This document shows, in pieces, positions 11,601 through 18,773 of a stretch of DNA of 64,000 nucleotides. Origin of the DNA: an uncultured Lachnospiraceae bacterium (GTDB lineage: Bacteria; Bacillota; Clostridia; Lachnospirales; Lachnospiraceae); NCBI GenBank assembly GCA_947174705.1, contig CAMWKB010000003.1:1-64000 (forward strand). The letters are read 5' to 3'. Each line of letters begins with the position of its first letter. Within the stretch, counting starts at the first letter, position 1. The translations under genes and the position numbers were made by a program. The notes beneath the pieces are model-generated. The model had not been told where the DNA came from and did not search any database. It saw only the letters and a list, made by a program, of their open reading frames with translations.

Positions 11601-14600
11601 GATACGTATTTGCTCTTCATCATGGAATCCATGGCTGCTTCATATGCCTCCAGAATCCCATCTATGCTGACAGCATCGTACATGTCTGCGCGGTATTCGG
11701 CAGTCAGTACATAACTTCCCTCATAATCTCTCACCTGAATAACAAGAGGCTCTTTGGGCATATCCAGCGATAAATCCTCACCTTTCGCTACTGTATCTCC
11801 CAAAGGATAGTCATCCGTAAGTTCCGCCTGGTAAGCAAAGATCAGATCCGAATTGATCCCATATTTTGCCGCAATATCAGAAAACGGGAAAATATCATTG
11901 GCCATAGAATCCATCAGCTGATTCTGTACTGCCATCATATAGGCATTCACAGATGTTTTCCGGTCAAAGCTGCAATAAACGGGCAGGGTCTTTACCAGCA
12001 TACAGATCGTATTCTCCAGTCTGGAATCATTCCTGCCGTTGTAAATCGTGGCAAAAAGGGCGTCCTCCGTGTTAGCATACCTCGCCATTACCACACCGAA
12101 AAGTCCTGTAAAGAGAGTATTCGGCGTTACCTGTAGCTTATCACAGTAAGCCTGAATCTTCTCTCTGGATATAGTCATCTTTCTGGAGGTCATTCCCTTT
12201 GCAGGAACCTCTTCCTTCTTATCGGCAATAGGAAGGGATTCTGTCTCAATTCCTTCAAAAATTCCATCATAATAAAGTGCAGCCTTCTTATATCTGCCGT
12301 TTTTTATTTCCTGTTCTTCATTCAGCGCCGCATCAAATCCCGTATAGGTTTCTGCCTTAAGCTCTTTTCCCTGATAAGCAGCATCTAAATCTTCGAAGAA
12401 AATATCATAGGAATTTCCGTCCGCAACAATATGATGCAAATCCACAAATAAGTATTTCTTTGTCTCTGTTACATAAATCTCAATACGGAAAAGCCTTTCC
12501 TCCTGTATCTTAAAAGGTTTTACAAGTTCCTTCTTTTTCTGTGCAAATTCCTCATCCGTAACTTTAATAAGTTCCGGCTGAAAGTCTTCCTGACAAGGTT
12601 TCTGATAAAGTTCCCCGTTCTCACTGATTCCGATTTTTGTCAAAAGGTAGGGATGAGCCTGAACTACCTTTTCAATTGCATCTTTCAGTCTGTCAAGGTC
12701 TGTTTTATCATCCAGTTCAAACAGGAAAGGAATATTATAAACGGTGCTGTCCGGATTTTTGTTGCACTCTACGAAAATTCCCTTCTGGGATCCGGTCAGT
12801 GGATAACTTTCTCTTTGTTCATGCACCATCTGCTTAGGTGCGTTTTGGATAAACTGCTCTAACAGCACAATGGTATTATTTTCATGAATGTCACTGGTTT
12901 TTGCCGTGATACCGAACTCTTCCGCCAGAAGGAGGTTCAATTTCATAGCGCCAAGTGATGTCAGTCCTGCTCTATAAAGATTCGTGTTGATTCCGAAATT
13001 GACGTTTCCCGTAACAGAAGATACAATATCAAAAAGCTTCTGCTGCGTGCGGTTTGCAGGCACCTCAATTTCCTTCTGTTTGAATACCGGCTTGGGAAGC
13101 GCCTTCTTATCAATCTTCATGTTTGATGTCAACGGCATTTCCGCTAACTGGATCAGCACATCCGGAACCATATAATAGGTCAGGTAGGCAGAGGCATGCT
13201 CCGACAGTTCATCCACATCAATTTCCCGATCTGCTGTAAAATATCCACAGAGATAAGAATCATCCACGGGAACTACCACACTGGTCTTAACCCCCGGGAA
13301 CTGATTCAGTACCTCTTCTATTTCACCCAATTCAATTCTAAGTCCCCTAAGCTTGATCTGATTGTCAATTCTTCCATGGAATTCAATCTCCCCGGCATCA
13401 TTCCACCTTGCCAGATCGCCTGACTTATAAGCCCTCTGCCCATGGAAATCAATAAATACTTCTTTGGTCTTATCCGGAAGATTTATATAGCCGCGTCCCA
13501 CGCCTTTGCCGCAGATCAGCATTTCACCCATTTCCCCATCGGGTACCACTTCATTTTTGTCATTGATAATATAGACCTGTACATTGGCATTAGGAATACC
13601 GATAGTAATATTCTCACTGCCGGAAATGACCTTCATGGTACAGCTTATAGTAGTCTCTGTAGGTCCATATCCATTCATGATATAAGCATCCGGTCTTACA
13701 TCTGTTATCTTTGGATATAAACCTCCCGGGAATGCCTCCGCTCCTAAATCATACACTGCTATTTTCTTTAAAGCCTCCGTCATCTGCGGCAGATCCAACA
13801 GCTCAGACAGGAAGGAGGGCGTAGTGATCATACAGTCTACATCATTATTACAAATCAATTCTGCAAGCATAGGCGGATTTACAATTTCTTCCTCATTTGC
13901 CATTACCACGGTAAGTCCGTTGGTAAGGGGAATGAATTCTTCCATAATGGACACGTCAAAAGTAATCGCCGCCAGTGCCAGACATACATGAGCACGTTCT
14001 GTTATCCCTATCGTCTCGTAATTCTTTTCATTTGGATTTACAAAGTTAGCAAGGTTTCCATGCTCGATCATAACGCCTTTAGGTTTGCCTGTGGAACCGG
14101 AAGTATAGATACAATAGCACAGATCATTCTCCCCTATGACAAGCCCGGGATTTTCATCCTTTTCATTTTTCAGCAACTCTTCAATTAGTAAAACCTTACA
14201 CGAAAGCTCACTCCATAAACTTTCATGCTGCTCTTTGATCTCTTTGGTAGTAATTATAAAGCCTGCATTTGAATCCTCTAAGATATACCGGATTCTGTCA
14301 TCAGGATAATCGGGAGCCATGGACGCAAAGGCGCCGCCGGACTTTAATATTCCCTGCCGTGCCACATAGACGTAACTTGTCCGTTCAAGCAGCACGCCTA
14401 CAATTGACTCTGCTTTTACTCCCAATGCGATCAGACTGTTTGCCACCCGGTTCGCCCTACAGTTCAGTTCCTCATATGAAAGGCTCTCTTTGCTGGTAAC
14501 CACCGCGGTCTTTTGCGGATGCATTCTGACCTGCTCCTCAAACAGCTCCGTTACAGGGCGATACACAAATTCAAATTCGGTTTCATTGTACTTCTTTGTT

Positions 14601-14605
14601 TCCAT
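5621..14605 (-). CDS. Three-module non-ribosomal peptide synthetase, A-T-C-A-T-C-A-T-R (terminal thioester reductase)
   Basis: Start METKKYNETEFEF. Three YTSGSTGxPKG A-domain motifs (near nt 14090, 11070, 8075); T domains AGLTSLGA, AGLTSVSA and LGGTSLTA; C domains DLHHIVADG (~12430) and DLHHLIADG (~9430); C-terminal reductase DILLTGATGFLGIHVLKAF with NEYIRTKFLAE Y-x3-K (~5624-6712). No TE domain. Confidence 0.96.
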   Translation of the reverse strand: METKKYNETEFEFVYRPVTELFEEQVRMHPQKTAVVTSKESLSYEELNCRANRVANSLIALGVKAESIVGVLLERTSYVYVARQGILKSGGAFASMAPDYPDDRIRYILEDSNAGFIITTKEIKEQHESLWSELSCKVLLIEELLKNEKDENPGLVIGENDLCYCIYTSGSTGKPKGVMIEHGNLANFVNPNEKNYETIGITERAHVCLALAAITFDVSIMEEFIPLTNGLTVVMANEEEIVNPPMLAELICNNDVDCMITTPSFLSELLDLPQMTEALKKIAVYDLGAEAFPGGLYPKITDVRPDAYIMNGYGPTETTISCTMKVISGSENITIGIPNANVQVYIINDKNEVVPDGEMGEMLICGKGVGRGYINLPDKTKEVFIDFHGQRAYKSGDLARWNDAGEIEFHGRIDNQIKLRGLRIELGEIEEVLNQFPGVKTSVVVPVDDSYLCGYFTADREIDVDELSEHASAYLTYYMVPDVLIQLAEMPLTSNMKIDKKALPKPVFKQKEIEVPANRTQQKLFDIVSSVTGNVNFGINTNLYRAGLTSLGAMKLNLLLAEEFGITAKTSDIHENNTIVLLEQFIQNAPKQMVHEQRESYPLTGSQKGIFVECNKNPDSTVYNIPFLFELDDKTDLDRLKDAIEKVVQAHPYLLTKIGISENGELYQKPCQEDFQPELIKVTDEEFAQKKKELVKPFKIQEERLFRIEIYVTETKKYLFVDLHHIVADGNSYDIFFEDLDAAYQGKELKAETYTGFDAALNEEQEIKNGRYKKAALYYDGIFEGIETESLPIADKKEEVPAKGMTSRKMTISREKIQAYCDKLQVTPNTLFTGLFGVVMARYANTEDALFATIYNGRNDSRLENTICMLVKTLPVYCSFDRKTSVNAYMMAVQNQLMDSMANDIFPFSDIAAKYGINSDLIFAYQAELTDDYPLGDTVAKGEDLSLDMPKEPLVIQVRDYEGSYVLTAEYRADMYDAVSIDGILEAYEAAMDSMMKSKYVSEISILSSAQKEILDRFNETEVPYDRSKTVIDMFREVVRNYPDHTAVVYRDVRISYKELDEITDRIGAYLTKRGVGAEDPVAIIIPRCEYMAVATLGVLKAGCAYQPLDPTYPKDRLKFMLEDSGAKLLIADETMLELVPDFGGEILLTHKIKELPEADIQLPAAKPEDMFVLLYTSGSTGVPKGCMLEYGNITAFCRWYHNYYQLNADCRMAEYASFGFDASMMDIFSSLTAGVELHIIAEDIRLDFMELNRYFEENKITNSFMTTQVGRQFALGMENKFLKHLSVGGEKLVPMEPPKGYKFHNLYGPTECTVAVTALLFDKYYDNIPIGKALDNVKLYIADTQGHRLPIGACGELLVSGLQVTRGYLNRPDKTAESFTVNPYTQEKDYQRMYHTGDVVRFLPDGMIQFVGRKDAQVKIRGFRIELTEVEEVIRRFPGIKDATVAAFDEKGGGKYIAAYVVSDQEVDIDALNRFILETKPPYMVPAVTMQIDEIPLNQNQKVNKRALPVPEKKQEEVIAPETEIQKRIFECVAEAVGHREFGITTDIYFAGLTSVSAIRLNVLLAKEFDIVIKTADLKKNATILQLEKFVLQSSAAGKHEVQEVYPLTNTQAGVFIDCTANMGTTVYNIPYLLKLSDNIDLEQLKEAVEQVIEVHPYLKVQLFMDEEGEIRQRRNDALPPKVEIIDDMDMEKLVRPYGLFGEPLYRFEIHRTMEGSYLFMDLHHLIADGTSLGILIDQINRAYSGEILPEEDYSSYDVALDHEAAVKSDAYKAAEEFYLSEFENCGGDTSFYPDKNEQQPKVGNTRLVEEHLKVEQVRELCEKYGITENVFFIGVFGMLLAKYHFKDEAVFTTIYHGRNDSRLAETIGMLVKTLPVRCNIKADAESYFSALQDQLMNAMDNDIYPFSEISRRCKIQPDAMLVYQGDNFAFDSIGQEKAEEIPLHLNAAKAPVSLAISVEDGKFVYELEYRKDLFETESIDYILENFSIAAQGLVQGKAAEEIRLLFEEEKEMKNDPAYTGKTFVDLFKRAVELYPDRGAVRDENGTITYRELDQLSDYVAAKLTENGFGQEKVAGILSGRTKEFVIGYLGVMKAGGAYVPLDPEYPRDRLEYMLSDSGADNLLAVKEYADLTEFYKGNILWLNDMVKEGEGYQLTTELTAPKPENLAYMIYTSGSTGKPKGVMLEQRNLVNLIMYTNNSLKTTPEDVWAEFASFCFDASVHDLFAPLTVGALLYIFPEAIRKDAIQVADAIKKEKITLGTFPTQMGELVAEILTDPCDLRFVTLGGEKFKRYYNRSYTMINGYGPTENTVSSTEFVVDKEYKNIPIGRSQTNVRCYIVDEKLNRLPVGASGELCLAGRQIARGYHNLPEKTAASFVDNPFRTCADDARMYHTGDMVRMRGDGNIEYIGRIDFQVKIRGYRVELSEIEGAVLSYEGIVEAAVTVMEKSGNKYIVAYYTGASPDTQIWQEFLKPLLPEYMLPAFYVHLDSMPITPGGKIDKRSLPAPDVEAEREGYEPPVNSIQEQLCEIFEKALGMEKVGINDNFFELGGTSLTASKIAVLCMSKKLPVVYADIFKYPTVRQLAAGVCEDSVEETVEKDEISSHNYNKVDRILLPNRAKNADLVKKEEVGDILLTGATGFLGIHVLKAFLDSYEGTVYALVRKGKYPSSEKRLMNMLMYYFDDPCEELFGKRIICIDGDITDPKSLESLKEYPFKTLINCAACVKHFSSDDTLQKINVDGVKNLIALCSELDRRLIQISTVSVAGEGMGDKPGMDRDLCEHELYIGQRITNEYIRTKFLAERYILEAVHDGLDAKVIRVGNLMSRNSDGEFQINFVTNGFLRGVRGYVAIGMFPVSGMNESAEFSPIDSTAEAILKLAGTDKNFTVYHACNSHNIFMGDLIYAMRNHGFEIQIVSDDQFEQAVNDYAATHEDSEAVSGLIAYASRDGEQVYTVGYKNQFTTEVLYRLGYKWPITDDNYLENAIDALDKLGFFG

Positions 14606-16358
14606 TCGTGTCCTCCATTCTTGCAAATGCAATTACTGTATTATTCATATCCATTGTCCGAATATAATCCACTTTCGATGAAATGCGTTTGACGAGTTCA
14701 ATGCCACGAAATTCAAACCCATCACTGTCATAGGTATATTCTGCCGGATTAAAAGGTATTCCGTTATCCCGGATTCTAAGTCTCATTTCCTCTTCCTCAA
14801 TGGATAAATTGACATCAATCCACCGGGCACTTTTTCCCCCATACTTAATAATATTGACCGTCATCTCTTCGGATGCCATTGCAGCCAGATTCGCCATATT
14901 TGGCAGAACGCCGTTTTCTTCACAAAATTCCGTTATCTCCAAAGGTACCTTAACCGCCTCCTCAAGGGACGCCTCTACAGAAATGTCTAAATTCACTCCT
15001 TCATTTTTCTCAGGCAGAATATAAAAATCAGAATGCTTATATTTTATCTTCCGGTAAATATATGCCGTTGCCGCCGTCAGTCCCTCGGCACAGATAAATG
15101 CAAGGGCAAGCCCGTTTACCCCCGTTCCTCCAAGCGCCTGTCCCAGCAGGATTCCCAGAAGCGCCGCCGGAAGTATGTATAGAAAATTCTGCAAAAAAGT
15201 AACCAAGCTTGCCTGAAAGGTCTCCTCTATGGATTCGTAATAACTTACCAGGAATTTATTCCAAAGATAAAATGGCAGAGAGAAAATATAAATCCGCAGT
15301 GCCCCGATCATTTCCTTCTGCAAGACCGGCTCCGTAATACCGAACATTCTTGTAACCTGCGCTGTAAAAATCATGATAAGAACCACTGCCACACAGACCA
15401 CGATAAAGCTATACTGAAGTGTTTTTTTGCAAAGCGCCCGGATTCCGAAATAATCCTTTTCACCGTACAAAATACCCGCCATATTAGGAATGATTCCTAT
15501 AATACCGCCGGAGAGCATCTCCACAATCATCAGAATGTTATCACAGACCGTATAAATCGCCATTCCATCCTGTCCGGTCAAACCCACGATTATCGTATTA
15601 AGACCCAGGGCTTTTACAAAACTCATTGCCATAAAAACAAAAACCGGCGCTCCCGTGACTACTGCCTCCTTCATCAGAGAAAAAGACGGCGCTTTTACAA
15701 AACCGATCATTCTTTTGGGTGAACGGATATATCTGACAAATACCACCATTCCCACTACAAATCCCAAAACGGTGGATAAAGCCGCCCCTTTTGTTCCAAG
15801 AGACGTATATTTCAAAAAGATAAAATCAAGAACCAAATTGATGACATTGGAAATGATCAGATAAGCAGAGGACAATTCCGGATGATTTTCCGTTCCCAGA
15901 TAACTGACCATTAAAAGGCCGATTCCGATAAAAGGCGCACCCAGCATGCTTACAAAAATATAATCTCCTGTAAGCTCCGCTACGCCTGCTTTAGAAGCCA
16001 GCATCTGTGCCAATGGGTCCGTCACAAATAATGCCAGCGCACTGAATAAAATACCACATATAAGTGTAATAAAAAAAGTAAGCGTAAATACTCCGGACGC
16101 CTTTTCACGTTCTCGTCTTCCCAGCATGACTCCAGCTGCAAGAGCGCCCCCTGTTCCCAGGCAGTATCCCGGTATCTGAAGTATCGTCTCCACCGGAATG
16201 CTTAAGGATACCGCCGTCATCGCATCGGTTCCCAGAAAATTTCCGACCATAATCGTATCCAGAATATTTCCAAGCTGCAGCGATAATGCCATCATAATTC
16301 CCGGAAAAAGATATTGATTAATCTTTACATTGATCAGGCGATCATTTCTTTGATGCAT
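14583..16358 (-). CDS. MATE-family transporter with C-terminal RsbW-like HATPase domain
   Basis: Start MHQRNDRLINVKINQYLFPGIMMALSLQLGNILDTIMVGNFLG (MATE); about 12 TM; then NMANLAAMASEEMTVNIIKYG (N-box), LRIRDNGIPFNPAEY (G1) and FEFRGIELVKRISSKVDYIRT (G2). Overlaps the NRPS start by 23 bp. Confidence 0.9.
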   Translation of the reverse strand: MHQRNDRLINVKINQYLFPGIMMALSLQLGNILDTIMVGNFLGTDAMTAVSLSIPVETILQIPGYCLGTGGALAAGVMLGRREREKASGVFTLTFFITLICGILFSALALFVTDPLAQMLASKAGVAELTGDYIFVSMLGAPFIGIGLLMVSYLGTENHPELSSAYLIISNVINLVLDFIFLKYTSLGTKGAALSTVLGFVVGMVVFVRYIRSPKRMIGFVKAPSFSLMKEAVVTGAPVFVFMAMSFVKALGLNTIIVGLTGQDGMAIYTVCDNILMIVEMLSGGIIGIIPNMAGILYGEKDYFGIRALCKKTLQYSFIVVCVAVVLIMIFTAQVTRMFGITEPVLQKEMIGALRIYIFSLPFYLWNKFLVSYYESIEETFQASLVTFLQNFLYILPAALLGILLGQALGGTGVNGLALAFICAEGLTAATAYIYRKIKYKHSDFYILPEKNEGVNLDISVEASLEEAVKVPLEITEFCEENGVLPNMANLAAMASEEMTVNIIKYGGKSARWIDVNLSIEEEEMRLRIRDNGIPFNPAEYTYDSDGFEFRGIELVKRISSKVDYIRTMDMNNTVIAFARMEDTNGNKEVQ

Positions 16359-16360
16359 CC

Positions 16361-17461
16361 CTATACCTCCTGAACTTTTTTGCTTTTTTCGGTAAGACCT
16401 ACATAGAGCCTTACGATCACGTCTGTGATTATCATGCACAGCACAGTAATAAGCCAGCATTGCAACGACGAAAATCCTTTGTATTTATGAAAGCCGTATA
16501 TAACAAAAAAAACACCTATATGTATTGCGTAATATTTTGATATATGCCTGTTGTAATAAAGCACCTGCTTTCCAATCACTCCGCTTTTTTTCATTGCCCC
16601 GTCACCAAAGTACAACACACCCGCAAACAAAAGAACATGCGCAATGCTTGCGATAACATGGAACAGGTCGGGATGGCTGTATGACATACACAGATAGATA
16701 TAAAATTCCTCGCCAAACCCGCACTTATTTATGGTAAATATCCACCATACCAAAGCGATTACCGCGCATATCGGCATTACAAGAGTGTAAAACGCTTTTT
16801 TATCCTTTACTCTTTGCAGCAAATGTCCGAATGCTACACCCAAAAATGAGTAGGATAAAAAGTAAATTGCAGGAAAGGTAACAAAATAATCTTCCCCTAT
16901 AATGATTCTTACGATGTAGCCAAGCACCGGAACATTCACAGGTGTTCCGGATATAAACGGAGCTGCTATTGCAAACAACAGACCAACAACCGCATATCCG
17001 ACAGCAGGAAGATTTATTTTTTTAGCCAATGAAAGTGCCAGATATATGATGCCGGTTATAAAAAATATGTTGATAAACTGTAAATATTCCAACACAATAT
17101 CATAATATACCTGCTTGTCATCAAGTCTGTTTCTTACGAACAGATATGGCAAAGACAAGGCTGCAACATAAGCTATATTGCTCAAGTATTGGTATGCGAT
17201 CATAACAATACCGCTCTTTGCAAGTGTCTTTGGTTCCGAGTGCCTGCTGTATACTGTACCCATACCCATTACAAAGATAAATATGGCGGCTCCCGATAAG
17301 GTGGCAAAACCGTATATTATTCTTATAACGATATCTTCATTGCTCGATGTTGCCTGATAGGCGTGTACCAAAAAGATAAACACCATAAAAAATCCCTTTA
17401 AGTAATCGAATTCACCTTGTCTTGATGTATTTACAGGCTTATTATCCAATATACGATTCAT
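16361..17461 (-). CDS. Multi-pass membrane protein, acyltransferase-like (acyltransferase_3/HGSNAT-like)
   Basis: RQGEFDYLKGFFMVFIFLVHAY ... SGAAIFIFVMGMGTVYSRHSEPK; about 10 TM; same general plan as 3435-4568. Confidence 0.6.
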   Translation of the reverse strand: MNRILDNKPVNTSRQGEFDYLKGFFMVFIFLVHAYQATSSNEDIVIRIIYGFATLSGAAIFIFVMGMGTVYSRHSEPKTLAKSGIVMIAYQYLSNIAYVAALSLPYLFVRNRLDDKQVYYDIVLEYLQFINIFFITGIIYLALSLAKKINLPAVGYAVVGLLFAIAAPFISGTPVNVPVLGYIVRIIIGEDYFVTFPAIYFLSYSFLGVAFGHLLQRVKDKKAFYTLVMPICAVIALVWWIFTINKCGFGEEFYIYLCMSYSHPDLFHVIASIAHVLLFAGVLYFGDGAMKKSGVIGKQVLYYNRHISKYYAIHIGVFFVIYGFHKYKGFSSLQCWLITVLCMIITDVIVRLYVGLTEKSKKVQEV

Positions 17462-17504
17462 AGCAAAGCACTCCCTACATATCTATGTCAATTCCTTTAT
17501 TAAT

Positions 17505-17532
17505 AGCATACCGCAATAATCCCAAAAAACAA
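17505..17532 (-). promoter_or_regulatory. Candidate promoter of the NRPS operon
   Basis: Minus strand: TTGTTT (17532-17527), 16-bp spacer, TATGCT (17510-17505); ATG of the first gene at 17461, preceded by GTAGGGAGTG (RBS-like). Confidence 0.5.
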
Positions 17533-17540
17533 GTGTCCCT

Positions 17541-17576
17541 GCATGAATCGACCGTAAAACGGCACGAATCGACCGT
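17541..17576 (-). promoter_or_regulatory. 15-bp direct repeat at 21-bp period, candidate LytTR-type operator
   Basis: Plus-strand gcatgaatcgaccgt (17541-17555) and gcacgaatcgaccgt (17562-17576), 14/15 identical; on the minus strand ACGGTCGATTCRTGC twice, directly upstream of the candidate -35. Confidence 0.7.
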
Positions 17577-17607
17577 CGTGTTTTTAGGCGTAGGGGGGCA
17601 AAAAAAT

Positions 17608-17636
17608 AGAACCCTAACATTCAAAGTTAAGGTTCT
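17608..17636 (-). terminator. Rho-independent terminator downstream of 17652-18326
   Basis: Minus strand AGAACCTTAAC-TTTGAAT-GTTAGGGTTCT followed by ATTTTTTT. Confidence 0.8.
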
Positions 17637-17651
17637 ACCTCTTTCTTTTTT

Positions 17652-18326
17652 CTACATCACAAACATAAAAAACAAAACAACATAGGCTTTCTTCAAATCC
17701 CGATTAACAAGCAGGTAAACACTTCCCATCGCAAACCCCAAAGCTATCCCTAATAATCCTGTCAGAAGATTTTTGGTAAAAATATGTGCAAGCCCCCAAG
17801 TCAAACCGCAAATAATTCCTCCATAAGGAATTTTCTCTTTATGAAACCATACTTCGCAAGCCTTCTGGCCGAATACGATAATCAGCAGAAAGAGCATCGT
17901 TTCAAAAGCGTAATATATGTACTGAAATATAAAAAGAAGCAACCCCCTATTCACATACTCCAAATACACCTTGAACCCATCCCATGAAATATAATCAATG
18001 ACAAAAGCTATCATAATGAATAGAACACATAAGCCATATTGCCATAATCTCATCGGATTTCCTTTTTCCAGAAGTTGGAAACAATATTTTTTACCGGACT
18101 TCTTGATTAGGATAAAAGCAAACATCCCCCATGTAATACAAGTCAGAATCCAATGGATAATAGTCTGCGTGTTTGACCAATCCTGCATAGGCGCACCATA
18201 TAATACGGGTTCAAGCAAATAAGCATAAAGCACTTCCATGCCAAGTCCCGCAAAGGCATATAATCCGAGTGCCAGGTAATCTCCTCCCGTAATCTTCTCT
18301 CTCCTGTTTTCTTTCTTTTCCTTCAT
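17652..18326 (-). CDS. CPBP/abortive-infection-like integral membrane protein (motifs partly degenerate)
   Basis: 224 aa, about 6-7 TM; GLTWGLAHIF resembles the CPBP second motif; the first motif is only FETMLF rather than EExxxR. Confidence 0.5.
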   Translation of the reverse strand: MKEKKENRREKITGGDYLALGLYAFAGLGMEVLYAYLLEPVLYGAPMQDWSNTQTIIHWILTCITWGMFAFILIKKSGKKYCFQLLEKGNPMRLWQYGLCVLFIMIAFVIDYISWDGFKVYLEYVNRGLLLFIFQYIYYAFETMLFLLIIVFGQKACEVWFHKEKIPYGGIICGLTWGLAHIFTKNLLTGLLGIALGFAMGSVYLLVNRDLKKAYVVLFFMFVM

Positions 18327-18347
18327 GTTTTCTGCTTCCTTTCTGCT

Positions 18348-18773
18348 CTATTTATGATGTTCTTTTATCTCCTTCAATGCCTGATTGGCAGATTTTATCT
18401 CATGAAAAACCGCTGCATAATAAATAATGACTCCTATGACATACGGAATCGTAAAAGACAAAAACATATCCCTATAAGCATCTTTGTGAAGCTCACTAAA
18501 CCGGCCTCCTAACCATGTTATAAACATAACAACAGCAATCAGCAATATATACTGCCCCAGAATAACAACCAGCAGTGGGTATTTTTGAAAACGATAATAC
18601 TGTGACAATACGAAAGTTGCCAAAAGAGAGAGTCCGAACATAATCAATATGTTTTCCTGATAGTTGCCAAAAACCCCTTGTACGATAAATTCCAATAAAA
18701 TCTTACCAAACAGTAGAATTGTAAAGACTATACATACGACACTCCAAAAATTTTGCCTGTTAATAATTTTCAT
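18348..18773 (-). CDS. Four-TM membrane protein, DUF3021-like partner of LytTR regulator
   Basis: 141 aa, 4 TM, overlaps the end of the LytTR gene, which is the usual LytTR-DUF3021 arrangement. Confidence 0.55.
   Translation of the reverse strand: MKIINRQNFWSVVCIVFTILLFGKILLEFIVQGVFGNYQENILIMFGLSLLATFVLSQYYRFQKYPLLVVILGQYILLIAVVMFITWLGGRFSELHKDAYRDMFLSFTIPYVIGVIIYYAAVFHEIKSANQALKEIKEHHK

Noticed and set aside
17541-17576. Possible CRISPR-like repeat
   Set aside because: Only two copies with a 6-bp gap; spacing and promoter position fit a regulator operator much better.
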